DNA from: an uncultured Thiotrichaceae bacterium
GTDB lineage: Bacteria; Pseudomonadota; Gammaproteobacteria; Thiotrichales; Thiotrichaceae
NCBI GenBank assembly: GCA_938038645.1
Contig: CALHTA010000258.1
Location: forward strand, 1 to 20,117
Direction: 5' to 3'
Length of the DNA: 20,117 nucleotides
The translations under genes were made by a program, and so were the position numbers. Every line of letters starts with the position of its first letter. Position 1 is the first letter of the stretch. Under the pieces are notes generated by a model. That model did no database searches. It worked only from the letters and a program-made list of their open reading frames with translations, and was not told the DNA's origin. This document shows, in pieces, positions 7,609 through 15,731 of the stretch.

Positions 7609-10600
7609 ATGAAACATTTTATTACGGCTGCGGCTGTCTCAGTCACGCTGTTTGTTGCGGGCTGTTCTAGTGACAGCACCCCAGCACCACAAACTACCAC
7701 GCCGACTACCCCTGCTGCCCCTACTTTCGGTGTAGCAGCTCCAACAACTGGTTTTAGTGGAGGTATGCTTTCTGCCAATAGTGGAGGGTTTACAGAGCTT
7801 TCAGGTTGGAGCGGCTCCGATGGTGAAGGTGACGTGCTTTCAGCAAACATCGTAACTGAAAATGGCAACAGTGTTTACTCCATTACTATACCGGAAGGTA
7901 CTGCTACACCAGATGCACCTTGGAATAGAAATTTACAGCAGACTGTTGCTATCACACAGGGCAAGTCTTACACAATAAAATTCAAAGCCCGATCAGATAG
8001 AGATAGAAACATTGTTGCGGGGATTGGCCTAAACGCTGAGCCATGGACTGATGCCAAAACAAATGTTGCGCTAACTTCAGAATGGCAAGACCACGAAGTT
8101 ACCTTAGAGGCTGCTAATTTTGGCGGTGCTGATAATCGTTTGTATTTTGATTTTGCAGGTCAAGATGGATTGGTGATGCTTGACGAGGTGTCGATTGAGG
8201 AAGTTGCTTCAGTGACGCCACCAGTGGTAGCACCAACATCTGCTCTCCCGCTCGATTTTGAGTTGGCAGCAGATAGCTATACAAGAGAATCATTCGGTGA
8301 TGCAGTATTAGAAATTGCAGCAGACCCAGTAGATTCGAGCAACAATGCTCTTAAAATGACAAGGCCTCTTGGTACTGAATGGTGGAGTGGTGGATTCGAC
8401 ACACTAGGTACAGCTGTTGATGGCACTACTGGTTCGTTTACCATGGATGTCTATTCAACTCAGGCACTTGCATATGTAGAGCTTAAGCTTGAGCAAGACG
8501 CGAATAACTTTACAACCATGTCAGCTACGCACGGTGGTACTGGTTGGGAGACTCTTACTTTTGATACGGGTACCAGTACAATGGGTGGCTCGCCAACTGC
8601 TGCGACTAAAGTAGTATTTACTCCTAGGGTTACTTCTGATGGATCAAATACTCAAACAGCAGATGAAGTTTATTACATAGATAATATTAAAGTTGCCGCA
8701 GCTACAACACCAGTTGTAACTACAGTGGCTTTACCGCTTGACTATGAATTATCGGCTGATAGTTATACTAGAGAGTCTTTTGGAGATGCAGTCTTTGAAA
8801 TTGCGGCTGATCCTGTAGATTCAAGCAACAACGCGCTCAAAATGACACGACCTCTTGGCACTCAATGGTGGAGTGGTGGAGTTGATACATTAGGTACGCC
8901 TGTTGATGCTACTGCTGGTTCTTACTCCATGAACGTATATTCAACAGCGCCGCTTGCTTATGTAGAGCTTAAGCTAGAGCAAGATGGTAACAACTTTGTT
9001 GTTATGAATACTACGCATGGTGGTACTGGATGGGAGACGTTGACCTTTGATACAAGTGCAGGGGCTGTGACGGGTTCACCAAGTGCTGCCGTTAAGGTTG
9101 TATTTACGCCTCGAGTTACTTCAGATGGATCAAATACTCAAACAGCAGATGAAGTTTATTACATAGACAATATCCAAGCTGTTGCCGCTATGCCAACGGT
9201 CGGTTTACCGCTTAACTACGAACTGGCTGCAGATAGCTACACAAGAGAATCATTTGGTGATGCCGTTTTTGAGATTGCAGCTGACCCTGTAGATTCAAGC
9301 AATACTTCACTTAAGATGACTCGCCCTCTAGGTACTCAATGGTGGAGTGGTGGATTTGATACGGTAAGTATTCCTGTCGATGCTACTTTCGGTTTGTTTA
9401 GCATGGATGTGTATTCAACAGCGGCCCTAGCTTTTGTAGAGCTTAAGCTTGAGCAAGATGGTGATAACTTTGTTGCTATGAATACTACACATGGTGGTAC
9501 TGGATGGGAGACGTTGATCTTTGATACAAGTGCAGGCGCTGTGACGGGTTCACCAAGTGCTGCTACTAAAGTTGTATTTACGCCTCGAGTCACTTCAGAT
9601 GGTTCAAATGCTCAAACAGCGGATGAAGTTTATTATATAGACAACATTCAAATCGCTACCGCAGTGCCTCCTGTCGCTTCAGCAATTGCTCTTCCACTTG
9701 ATTTTGAGCTCTCTGCTGATAGTTACACAAGAGATCAGTTTGGTGATGCAGTGTTTGAGATTGCGGCTGACCCTGTAGATTCAAGCAATAATGCGCTGAA
9801 AATGACTCGTCCTGTGGGCACTGAATGGTGGAGTGGAGGATACGATGACCTTGATGCGGCATTCGATGCTACTTCAGGCTCTTATAGTATGGATGTGTAT
9901 TCCACTAGTGCTTTGGGTTATGTTGAGCTGAAATTTGAGCAGGATGCCAATAATTTCGTGGCTATGAGTACTACACATGGTGGATCTGGTTGGGAAACGC
10001 TAACCTTTAATGCGAGTTCTGGATCGATGGTAGGGGCTCCTGCTGCCGCAACTAGAGTTGTATTTACCCCAAGAGTGACTTCAGATGGTTCGAATACTCA
10101 AACAGTGGATGAGGTTTATTATATAGACAACATTAAAGTTGCTTCGACCACAACAACGACAACGCCTCCACCTGCTACATCGTCTATTGCCCTTCCTCTT
10201 GATTATGAGCTTGCAGCTGATAGTTATACGAGAGAGCAATTTGGCGATGCGGTGTTAGAGATTGCAGTTGACCCTGTGGATTCAAGTAACAATGCTCTGA
10301 AGATGACTCGACCTGTAGGCACTATGTGGTGGAGCGGTGGGCTTGATACGGTTGGTACACCAGTCAATGCTACTTCGGGCAGTTATACGATGGATGTGTA
10401 TTCTACAACGCCGCTGGCTTACGTAGAGCTGAAGTTTGAGCAAGATGGTAATAACTTTGTCTTTATGACTACAACTCACGGTGGTACCGGTTGGGAGACG
10501 CTGAGTTTTGATGTTAGTACTGGTAATATGACAGGTTCGCCAACTGCCGCTACTAAGGTCGTATTCACTCCAAGGGTTACTAGTGACGGGTCAAATACTC

Positions 10601-10650
10601 AAACAGCCGATGAAATTTATTACATCGACAATATTATGCCTGCATCATAG
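7609..10650 (+). CDS. Multi-domain carbohydrate-binding lipoprotein with five 150-residue repeats
   Basis: A 1013-aa lipoprotein without a recognisable catalytic domain. Seen: a signal peptide with lipobox VAGC (Cys19), then a Thr/Pro/Ala-rich linker to about residue 42. A CBM4/9-like beta-sandwich follows at about 45-205, with aromatic residues in APWNRN and AEPWTD and a closing MLDEVSIEEV strand. Five repeats start at residues 213, 375, 533, 695 and 862. Each carries WWSGG, a YVELK-EQD strand, HGGTGWETL (HGGSGWETL in repeat 4) and a closing YYIDNI, as in many beta-sandwich binding modules. The ATG at 7609 is chosen over one at 7585: GGAG is 8 nt upstream and the signal peptide starts there. 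Likely role (inference): a surface glycan-binding scaffold that holds the substrate for the neighbouring enzymes. An adhesin is an alternative. Confidence 0.85.
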   Translation: MKHFITAAAVSVTLFVAGCSSDSTPAPQTTTPTTPAAPTFGVAAPTTGFSGGMLSANSGGFTELSGWSGSDGEGDVLSANIVTENGNSVYSITIPEGTATPDAPWNRNLQQTVAITQGKSYTIKFKARSDRDRNIVAGIGLNAEPWTDAKTNVALTSEWQDHEVTLEAANFGGADNRLYFDFAGQDGLVMLDEVSIEEVASVTPPVVAPTSALPLDFELAADSYTRESFGDAVLEIAADPVDSSNNALKMTRPLGTEWWSGGFDTLGTAVDGTTGSFTMDVYSTQALAYVELKLEQDANNFTTMSATHGGTGWETLTFDTGTSTMGGSPTAATKVVFTPRVTSDGSNTQTADEVYYIDNIKVAAATTPVVTTVALPLDYELSADSYTRESFGDAVFEIAADPVDSSNNALKMTRPLGTQWWSGGVDTLGTPVDATAGSYSMNVYSTAPLAYVELKLEQDGNNFVVMNTTHGGTGWETLTFDTSAGAVTGSPSAAVKVVFTPRVTSDGSNTQTADEVYYIDNIQAVAAMPTVGLPLNYELAADSYTRESFGDAVFEIAADPVDSSNTSLKMTRPLGTQWWSGGFDTVSIPVDATFGLFSMDVYSTAALAFVELKLEQDGDNFVAMNTTHGGTGWETLIFDTSAGAVTGSPSAATKVVFTPRVTSDGSNAQTADEVYYIDNIQIATAVPPVASAIALPLDFELSADSYTRDQFGDAVFEIAADPVDSSNNALKMTRPVGTEWWSGGYDDLDAAFDATSGSYSMDVYSTSALGYVELKFEQDANNFVAMSTTHGGSGWETLTFNASSGSMVGAPAAATRVVFTPRVTSDGSNTQTVDEVYYIDNIKVASTTTTTTPPPATSSIALPLDYELAADSYTREQFGDAVLEIAVDPVDSSNNALKMTRPVGTMWWSGGLDTVGTPVNATSGSYTMDVYSTTPLAYVELKFEQDGNNFVFMTTTHGGTGWETLSFDVSTGNMTGSPTAATKVVFTPRVTSDGSNTQTADEIYYIDNIMPAS
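8245..8694 (+). repeat. Beta-domain repeat 1 of 5 (150 codons)
   Basis: Runs from LPLDFELAADSY to YYIDNIKV, exactly 450 bp. It contains TEWWSGGFD and HGGTGWETL. A 12-residue linker follows. Confidence 0.9.
8731..9180 (+). repeat. Beta-domain repeat 2 of 5 (150 codons)
   Basis: Runs from LPLDYELSADSY to YYIDNIQA, exactly 450 bp. Its 3' half is nearly identical in DNA to that of repeat 3, which points to a recent duplication or gene conversion. An 8-residue linker follows. Confidence 0.9.
9205..9654 (+). repeat. Beta-domain repeat 3 of 5 (150 codons)
   Basis: Runs from LPLNYELAADSY to YYIDNIQI, exactly 450 bp. It is the closest relative of repeat 2. A 12-residue linker follows. Confidence 0.9.
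9691..10140 (+). repeat. Beta-domain repeat 4 of 5 (150 codons)
   Basis: Runs from LPLDFELSADSY to YYIDNIKV, exactly 450 bp. It has DQFGDA in place of ESFGDA and an aromatic-to-acidic change near WWSGGYDD. A 17-residue Thr/Pro-rich linker follows. Confidence 0.9.
10192..10641 (+). repeat. Beta-domain repeat 5 of 5 (150 codons)
   Basis: Runs from LPLDYELAADSY to YYIDNIMP, again 450 bp, ending two codons before the stop. The protein therefore ends with a repeat and has no extra C-terminal sorting domain. Confidence 0.9.
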
Positions 10651-10696
10651 TAGTCAAACGCCAAGGATCTTCATTTGAGATCTGATGGTGAAATTG

Positions 10697-10721
10697 GAGG
10701 CTGTTGATCTTTTACAGCCTC
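10697..10721 (+). terminator. First of two tandem hairpins after the repeat lipoprotein
   Basis: GAGGCTGT (10697-10704) and ACAGCCTC (10714-10721) form an 8-bp stem with a 9-nt loop. There is no clean T run behind it, so alone it may protect the mRNA end rather than terminate. Confidence 0.6.
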
Positions 10722-10734
10722 TCATTTGTTCTCT

Positions 10735-10779
10735 AAAGCCTAAATATTTTGCTTCTTGCAGTAATATTTAGGCTTTTTT
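10735..10779 (+). terminator. Rho-independent terminator between the repeat lipoprotein and GH30
   Basis: A perfect 14-bp stem, AAAGCCTAAATATT (10735-10748) and AATATTTAGGCTTT (10763-10776), with a T run reaching 10779. It should end the lipoprotein transcript and also separate GH30 from it. Confidence 0.85.
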
Positions 10780-10809
10780 AATCCCGCCATTTTATTTTTT
10801 GCGCGATAG

Positions 10810-12432
10810 ATGAGTTTTAAGATGATGAATGACTATAAGCTTGGGTATTCTCAGCAGGTTATCCAGACTTCGGAGCAGGGTGATAAGCTTGCTTTAAAAT
10901 CGAACGTTAGGTTTCAGAGTGACGAAACAAGCCGAAATATAATTGAAGTTAAGCCTGATCAGTTAAAGCAGAGCCTGCATGGTGTAGGTGCTTCGTTCAC
11001 CGAGGCGTCGGCTTTCGTGCTTGCGCACCTTGAATCAGCGCAGTGTACAGAAGTGATGAAAAAGGTGTTTTCTGAAGAAGGTGCTAATTTTCCGATTGCT
11101 CGTACGCATATTGCATCATGTGATTTCTGTGTTGAAGGCCATTATTCCTACGCTGAGTTACCTGAAGATGTTGAACTGCAGCAATTTACTATAGAGCCTG
11201 ATTATGATGGTTTTAACATTAAGGATTATCCCGCCGTTCGTGATGAATCTTTTGACTTGCTGCCCATGATCAAACAAGCGCAAGCTATTAAAGCTGAGCA
11301 GGACGATGCGCAATTGAATATTGTTGCTTCTGCTTGGACAGCGCCTCCTTGGATGAAAGATAATGGAAGCTACCATGAGCGCAGTACTCCAGAAAATGGT
11401 TTTAATGGAAGTGGGGGAGTCCTTAAGCCGGACTACGAGTCAGCTTATGCTGAATACCTTATTAAATACTTGGAAGCTTATAAAGCAGAAGGGGTTGATA
11501 TCTGGGGGCTCACCCCTGTCAATGAACCAGGTGGTAATAACGGTAACTGGGAAAGTATGCATTTCACACCAGAGAGCCAGAACTCCTTTATTAAAAACCA
11601 CTTAGGTCCAAAGCTTAAAGCCAGCGAACATAGTGATATTAATCTTATGATCTTTGATCATAATACGGGTGATTTGGAGAGCTGGGCAGATGAAATAATC
11701 GCCGACCCTGAAACCAGTCAATATGTTTACGGCTCTGCTGTTCACTGGTATGAAAGTACTAACAAGGTACTTGAGGAAGTATTCGATAAGGTTCATGAAA
11801 AGTACCCAGACTACCCCATTATTCACACCGAAGGTTGTATTGATGATCTAGGAAATGATGCGCCTCCTGGGGTGCTTGATCCTGTGAGATACAAAGAGTC
11901 TGGGTGGTTTGATAACGACGATTTTTGGTGGAATGAGAATGCAACTGATTGGGGGTACAGTGCTGAGTGGGATAGTGTTGTCATGGAGGATCATCCCATT
12001 TATGCGCCAGTGCATCGTTATGCACGGCACATTATTACTGGAATGAATCATTGGTTGTCTGGATGGATAGACTGGAACATTGTTCTAGATAAGCGCGGTG
12101 GTCCAAATCACGTTGGAAATTTTTGCGGTGCGCCCATCATGATCGACACTGAATCGAGTTATGTCTACTACACGCCAGTATTTTCGATTTTATCTCAGTT
12201 TAGTCGGACTATTCGCCCAGGGGATGTTGTTGTTGAAACCAGCTTAGATATTGAGCCAGATTTAAAAGATGTATTGATTTCTAGTGCATCGATGAGTCCG
12301 CAAAAAAAGTTAAGTGTGCAAGTTTTCAATTCTGGAAAAGCGCCTTTGGATTATGCTTTAAAGATTGGCAAGCAGGCAGCAGAAGTAACAATACCTGCTA
12401 ATGCTTTGCAAACGCTTGTTATTCAGCTTTAG
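10810..12432 (+). CDS. GH30 glycosidase (beta-glucosidase/beta-1,6-glucanase type), predicted cytoplasmic
   Basis: A clan GH-A enzyme of up to 540 aa, full length for GH30. Seen: GVGASFTEASA at about 58, SAWTAPPWMKDNG at about 176, acid/base Glu239 in PVNEPGGNNGNWE, and nucleophile Glu341 in IIHTEGCIDDLGN. The 102-residue spacing is close to that of human glucocerebrosidase. A C-terminal beta domain closes the protein (about 450-540). GH30_1/GH30_3 members act on beta-1,6- and other beta-glucosides, and a marine GH30 trims laminarin side chains. No signal peptide or lipobox is present, so it should act in the cytoplasm on imported oligosaccharides (inference). The start is uncertain: ATGs at 10810, 10822 and 10825 all lack a good ribosome site. 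A terminator lies upstream, so its own promoter or readthrough is required. Confidence 0.88.
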   Translation: MSFKMMNDYKLGYSQQVIQTSEQGDKLALKSNVRFQSDETSRNIIEVKPDQLKQSLHGVGASFTEASAFVLAHLESAQCTEVMKKVFSEEGANFPIARTHIASCDFCVEGHYSYAELPEDVELQQFTIEPDYDGFNIKDYPAVRDESFDLLPMIKQAQAIKAEQDDAQLNIVASAWTAPPWMKDNGSYHERSTPENGFNGSGGVLKPDYESAYAEYLIKYLEAYKAEGVDIWGLTPVNEPGGNNGNWESMHFTPESQNSFIKNHLGPKLKASEHSDINLMIFDHNTGDLESWADEIIADPETSQYVYGSAVHWYESTNKVLEEVFDKVHEKYPDYPIIHTEGCIDDLGNDAPPGVLDPVRYKESGWFDNDDFWWNENATDWGYSAEWDSVVMEDHPIYAPVHRYARHIITGMNHWLSGWIDWNIVLDKRGGPNHVGNFCGAPIMIDTESSYVYYTPVFSILSQFSRTIRPGDVVVETSLDIEPDLKDVLISSASMSPQKKLSVQVFNSGKAPLDYALKIGKQAAEVTIPANALQTLVIQL

Positions 12433-12444
12433 AAAATTATTGTC

Positions 12445-12505
12445 GCGTATTTTGCAGAGTTTAATGGCAGTTGTTTGCAACTTAATTCTTCGAAAATACG
12501 CTTTT
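12445..12505 (+). terminator. Probable terminator after GH30
   Basis: GCGTATTTT (12445-12453) pairs with AAAATACGC (12493-12501), followed by TTTT. An internal small hairpin, AGTTG/CAACT (12469-12482), sits in the long loop. The structure is less compact than a standard terminator. Confidence 0.5.
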
Positions 12506-12511
12506 AAACTG

Positions 12512-12544
12512 GGGCGTTAAAAGTGTTTTGTTGTTTTAATGCCC
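12512..12544. promoter_or_regulatory. Inverted repeat directly upstream of a -35 box
   Basis: GGGCGTTAAAA (12512-12522) and TTTTAATGCCC (12534-12544) form an 11-bp arm pair with one G-T pair. It ends at the base before TTGACA (12545-12550). No T tail follows, so it may be a binding site for another regulator rather than a terminator. Confidence 0.35.
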
Positions 12545-12550
12545 TTGACA
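12545..12550 (+). promoter_or_regulatory. Consensus -35 (TTGACA) upstream of the GH/barrel gene
   Basis: A perfect -35 hexamer. The -10 at normal spacing (around 12568-12573) is poor. The alternative TGCTATATA at 12573 is too far for a standard spacer but reads as an extended -10 overlapping the operator. The promoter is plausible, but its exact -10 is unresolved. Confidence 0.45.
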
Positions 12551-12572
12551 AAAAACGTGGATTTCTTCAAAC

Positions 12573-12584
12573 TGCTATATAGCG
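12573..12584. promoter_or_regulatory. Candidate operator, copy 3 (TGCTATATAGCG)
   Basis: Matches the perfect palindrome at 7469-7480 in 11 of 12 bases. It lies 28 bp downstream of the start of TTGACA; at the lipoprotein promoter the equivalent distance is 31 bp. The similar placement at two promoters supports a functional site. Confidence 0.65.
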
Positions 12585-12638
12585 GATGTAGACGTTCATC
12601 CATGCCGCGAATCACCAAATACCAATGGGGAGTGAGTG

Positions 12639-15600
12639 ATGTTATCTCTGAGAAAGTTTTTTTCTTTCCGTAAACTAAATGTAGTCTTAACTGTTTTCAT
12701 GTGCGTTTTCTTAACTAACGCAGCTTTTGCAAAATCAGCGCAAAAAGTCACTACGCATCAAGATGCACAGGGCTGGAAGCTGAAAGTAGACGGTAAAGAC
12801 TTTTATATTAAAGGTATGGTTTGGGGGTATTCCCCGAAAGATGAGAATTATACTTTTAACCTTTGGGGTAAGCCTGAAGCTGAAATTCGTAAAGTTCTGG
12901 ATTATGACTTTGGCTTAATGAAAAAAGCTAATATCAATGCTATCCGGGCATTCACTACTATTCCTCCAAAATGGGTGACTTACATTTACGAGAAGTACGG
13001 CATTATGACCGCTATAAACCCATTAATGGGTCGTTATGGTGCTTCAATTGGTGGCACTTGGCGCCCAAATACAGATTACTCTGATCCATTGACTCGTAAG
13101 ACACTGAAAGAACAAGTATTAAACGACGTTCGCAAATATAAAGATGTTTCAGGTGTATTAATGTTTGCTTTAGGAAACGAAAGCAACTACGGACTTTCTT
13201 GGAAAAGCTTTGAGATCGAAAACCTTCCCGTTGGCGAGCAAAACAAGACTCGTGCAGAGTTCCTTTACAGTCTTTTTAATGAAGTGATTTTAGAGGGTAA
13301 AAAGATTAGCCCTAATCACCCGTTTACTATTGTAAACGGAGATCTTCAGTATATTGATATCATTGCGAAATACAGCAAGAACTGGGATTTGTTGGGTGTT
13401 AATGCTTATCGTGGAATAAGCTTTACTGACATGTGGTCTAAAGCGAAAGCTAAATTAGATATCCCCGTCGCTTTGTTTGAGTTTGGTAGCGATGCTTTTA
13501 ACGCTAAAGAATTTAGAGAAGACCAAGTCGCACAAGCTACCTTTTTGAAAGGTCAGTGGGACGAAATGTACAAAAAGAGTCACGGTCATGCGCAAGAAGG
13601 AAACTCTATTGGTGGATTTGTCTTCGAATGGCGTGACGAATGGTGGAAGTTTAAGCAAACTGAAAACCTAGACAAGCATGACCGCAATGCATCTTGGTCA
13701 AATGGTGGTTACTCGTTTGATTACGTTCCGGGTCAAAATAATATGAATGAGGAGTGGTGGGGTATTACACGCCTAGGTCCTCTTAATAAGGATGGCGTTC
13801 ATATTGCTGATCCTAGAATGGCGTACGATGTGTTAACTAAGGTCTGGGAGATCGATCCCTATGCGACGAACAAAGCTTCTGTCGTTCAAGCATTAAGCCG
13901 AATTGATATGAAGGCTTTAGCGGCTGAAAGCGAAAAGCGTTATGCCAAGCAAGCTAGAAAAGACAACGCAAAGTTCAAGGTCGCTGGTGGTAGCTTGAAA
14001 GTTGGCCAACTAGGAAAAGCCCTGAGTAGTGAGCGAGAGCTAAATACTGATGATGGGATTAGTTACAGCCGCGAAATCATGGGTAATATTGACTTTGAGT
14101 TTAGACCTAATCGCAATACCGAAGGTAGTTTCACAGTTAATGTTACGCCAAGTGCTTTTGAAAGTAGCTTTGAAAAACGATACGGAGATCGTGTTCAAGA
14201 TGAAGGTTTGAAAAATGGCGGAGACAAAGTCGAAATATACGATTTTGAGGTTACTTACCGTTCTGAAGGCTACGACCTCTTAGGTTTCTACCATGTTCCT
14301 CGTTATCACTGGGGTGATAAAGGTGATTTCTTTGGATTGTTGAAAGAAACGACTGATATGGAAGGTCAAGATATTTGGAATGCGAAAGCGCCATTTGGTT
14401 TTGAATTTATCGGTAAAAAGAAGCTCGACGGATTAACCATTGTTGCTGGTCCTGAAATCTATTGGGGAGCAAATCCTAAAGCGATGCTCAAGTACCAATT
14501 TGGTAAAAATAAGCAGTACAGCTTTATTCACTCTGAAGACCTATCGGTTGCTGATGATACGAGTTCAGGCACCGAAACAGTTGCTAAAAAATCTCGTCAT
14601 ACTACGTTGCAGGGTAAGTTTACGCCGCGTCCTGGTATGGAATTCAGAGTCGGTGGAATGATTGCTGGAACTCACAAGATTGGCGAAAAGTATGATCGTA
14701 TGCATGGTAATGACGTAGTTGAGGCTGAGGTTGAGTGGAAAGATACGCTAGCCTACAAAGCGAAGCTAACTTGGGATGCTGCTGAGAATATTCGCGCTTA
14801 TACGGCCATAAGCTATGCCGGTATTGTTGCTGATGGTGGTGACCCAGTTCGTGATGAAGCCAATATGCTTCCTTACTCAGGACTTGGAAATAAAAGAGAG
14901 TTTGAGTTAGGTATGAAAATCACACGTGGTGATTATACTTTATTCCCTCGTTTGCTATACAGAGACAACATCGTTGATGCAAATCCAACGATTAATGCTG
15001 TTAGCAATGGAAGTGTGCTAACTCCGGGAATAGATGTTCGTAACACTGATGATGATCCATTTGCAGTTTTGGGTAACCGAGCGGCTCAGTCAGCTGAGAT
15101 TTATCTGACTTATGATCCAACCCCTGGAACCTATTTTTATGATTGGGATAACGACCTTCGTGAAGATGCCAAATTTGCATTTAATATTGGTTTGACTGCA
15201 ACACATTATGATCAAGCGACCGATGCTGCTTTATTCTACTTCGAAGAAGGTGAAAGAAATGCAACCTTTGGTGCGGGGCAAGAGGCTGATGACGTTTGGT
15301 TGCTAAAGAGCAAAATGGTGTTCAACCACAAGCCCGGTTATAAGTCTGTAATAAACTTGGAAGCTGGTAAGCAACAGCCAACAGGTATTCCTGCAGCTGC
15401 GTCTGAATACTACAGCTTGCAAGGTAAATTGATTCTCGATAATAAGCATATTTTGTCAGCAACCTTTAAAAAGGATGCTTGGGGTAGATATGATTATGAG
15501 CGTCAGTTCAACTTTAAGTATCCTGAGCATCTTGAGTTAGGTTACACAAGGTTGCTTGGTAAAGGCGTTAAAGAGAAAAATGCTAGTAAAGTTGGGATTA

Positions 15601-15707
15601 AGGCGTTGTACCGCACGTTGGATGAAAACTCCGATCCTACCTATTATCAAGATGGCAAAAACGATCACATGCTTGAAGTTCAAACTTTCTTTGAATATAA
15701 ATTTTAG
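12639..15707 (+). CDS. Secreted clan GH-A glycosidase fused to an outer-membrane beta-barrel
   Basis: A 1022-aa two-part protein. Seen: a signal peptide with AFA before Lys32; a TIM-barrel glycosidase at about 35-430, resembling GH2-type catalytic barrels, with candidate acid/base Glu181 in FALGNESNYG and nucleophile Glu281 in ALFEFGSD; a charged helical linker at about 420-460; and then about 550 residues of alternating polar/hydrophobic strands ending LEVQTFFEYKF. The final Phe, with Tyr at -3 and Phe at -5, fits the C-terminal signal of outer-membrane barrels. The family cannot be named from sequence alone; GH2- and GH158-like enzymes are possibilities. The ATG at 12639 is preferred over an adjacent GTG at 12636 because GGGGAG lies 6 nt upstream. 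Inferred role: a membrane-anchored endo-glycanase. The unknown lipoprotein follows 24 nt downstream. Confidence 0.78.
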   Translation: MLSLRKFFSFRKLNVVLTVFMCVFLTNAAFAKSAQKVTTHQDAQGWKLKVDGKDFYIKGMVWGYSPKDENYTFNLWGKPEAEIRKVLDYDFGLMKKANINAIRAFTTIPPKWVTYIYEKYGIMTAINPLMGRYGASIGGTWRPNTDYSDPLTRKTLKEQVLNDVRKYKDVSGVLMFALGNESNYGLSWKSFEIENLPVGEQNKTRAEFLYSLFNEVILEGKKISPNHPFTIVNGDLQYIDIIAKYSKNWDLLGVNAYRGISFTDMWSKAKAKLDIPVALFEFGSDAFNAKEFREDQVAQATFLKGQWDEMYKKSHGHAQEGNSIGGFVFEWRDEWWKFKQTENLDKHDRNASWSNGGYSFDYVPGQNNMNEEWWGITRLGPLNKDGVHIADPRMAYDVLTKVWEIDPYATNKASVVQALSRIDMKALAAESEKRYAKQARKDNAKFKVAGGSLKVGQLGKALSSERELNTDDGISYSREIMGNIDFEFRPNRNTEGSFTVNVTPSAFESSFEKRYGDRVQDEGLKNGGDKVEIYDFEVTYRSEGYDLLGFYHVPRYHWGDKGDFFGLLKETTDMEGQDIWNAKAPFGFEFIGKKKLDGLTIVAGPEIYWGANPKAMLKYQFGKNKQYSFIHSEDLSVADDTSSGTETVAKKSRHTTLQGKFTPRPGMEFRVGGMIAGTHKIGEKYDRMHGNDVVEAEVEWKDTLAYKAKLTWDAAENIRAYTAISYAGIVADGGDPVRDEANMLPYSGLGNKREFELGMKITRGDYTLFPRLLYRDNIVDANPTINAVSNGSVLTPGIDVRNTDDDPFAVLGNRAAQSAEIYLTYDPTPGTYFYDWDNDLREDAKFAFNIGLTATHYDQATDAALFYFEEGERNATFGAGQEADDVWLLKSKMVFNHKPGYKSVINLEAGKQQPTGIPAAASEYYSLQGKLILDNKHILSATFKKDAWGRYDYERQFNFKYPEHLELGYTRLLGKGVKEKNASKVGIKALYRTLDENSDPTYYQDGKNDHMLEVQTFFEYKF

Positions 15708-15731
15708 GCTTAAGTGTCAGGAGTGTTACTT

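Noticed and set aside
7605..7868. 87-codon minus-strand frame over the start of the repeat lipoprotein
   Set aside because: It is the complement of a Thr/Pro/Ala-rich coding region with a clear lipoprotein signal on the plus strand.
8245..10641. Regular repeats as a possible CRISPR or satellite array
   Set aside because: The units are 450 bp, in frame, protein-coding and separated by short linkers, so they are protein domain repeats.
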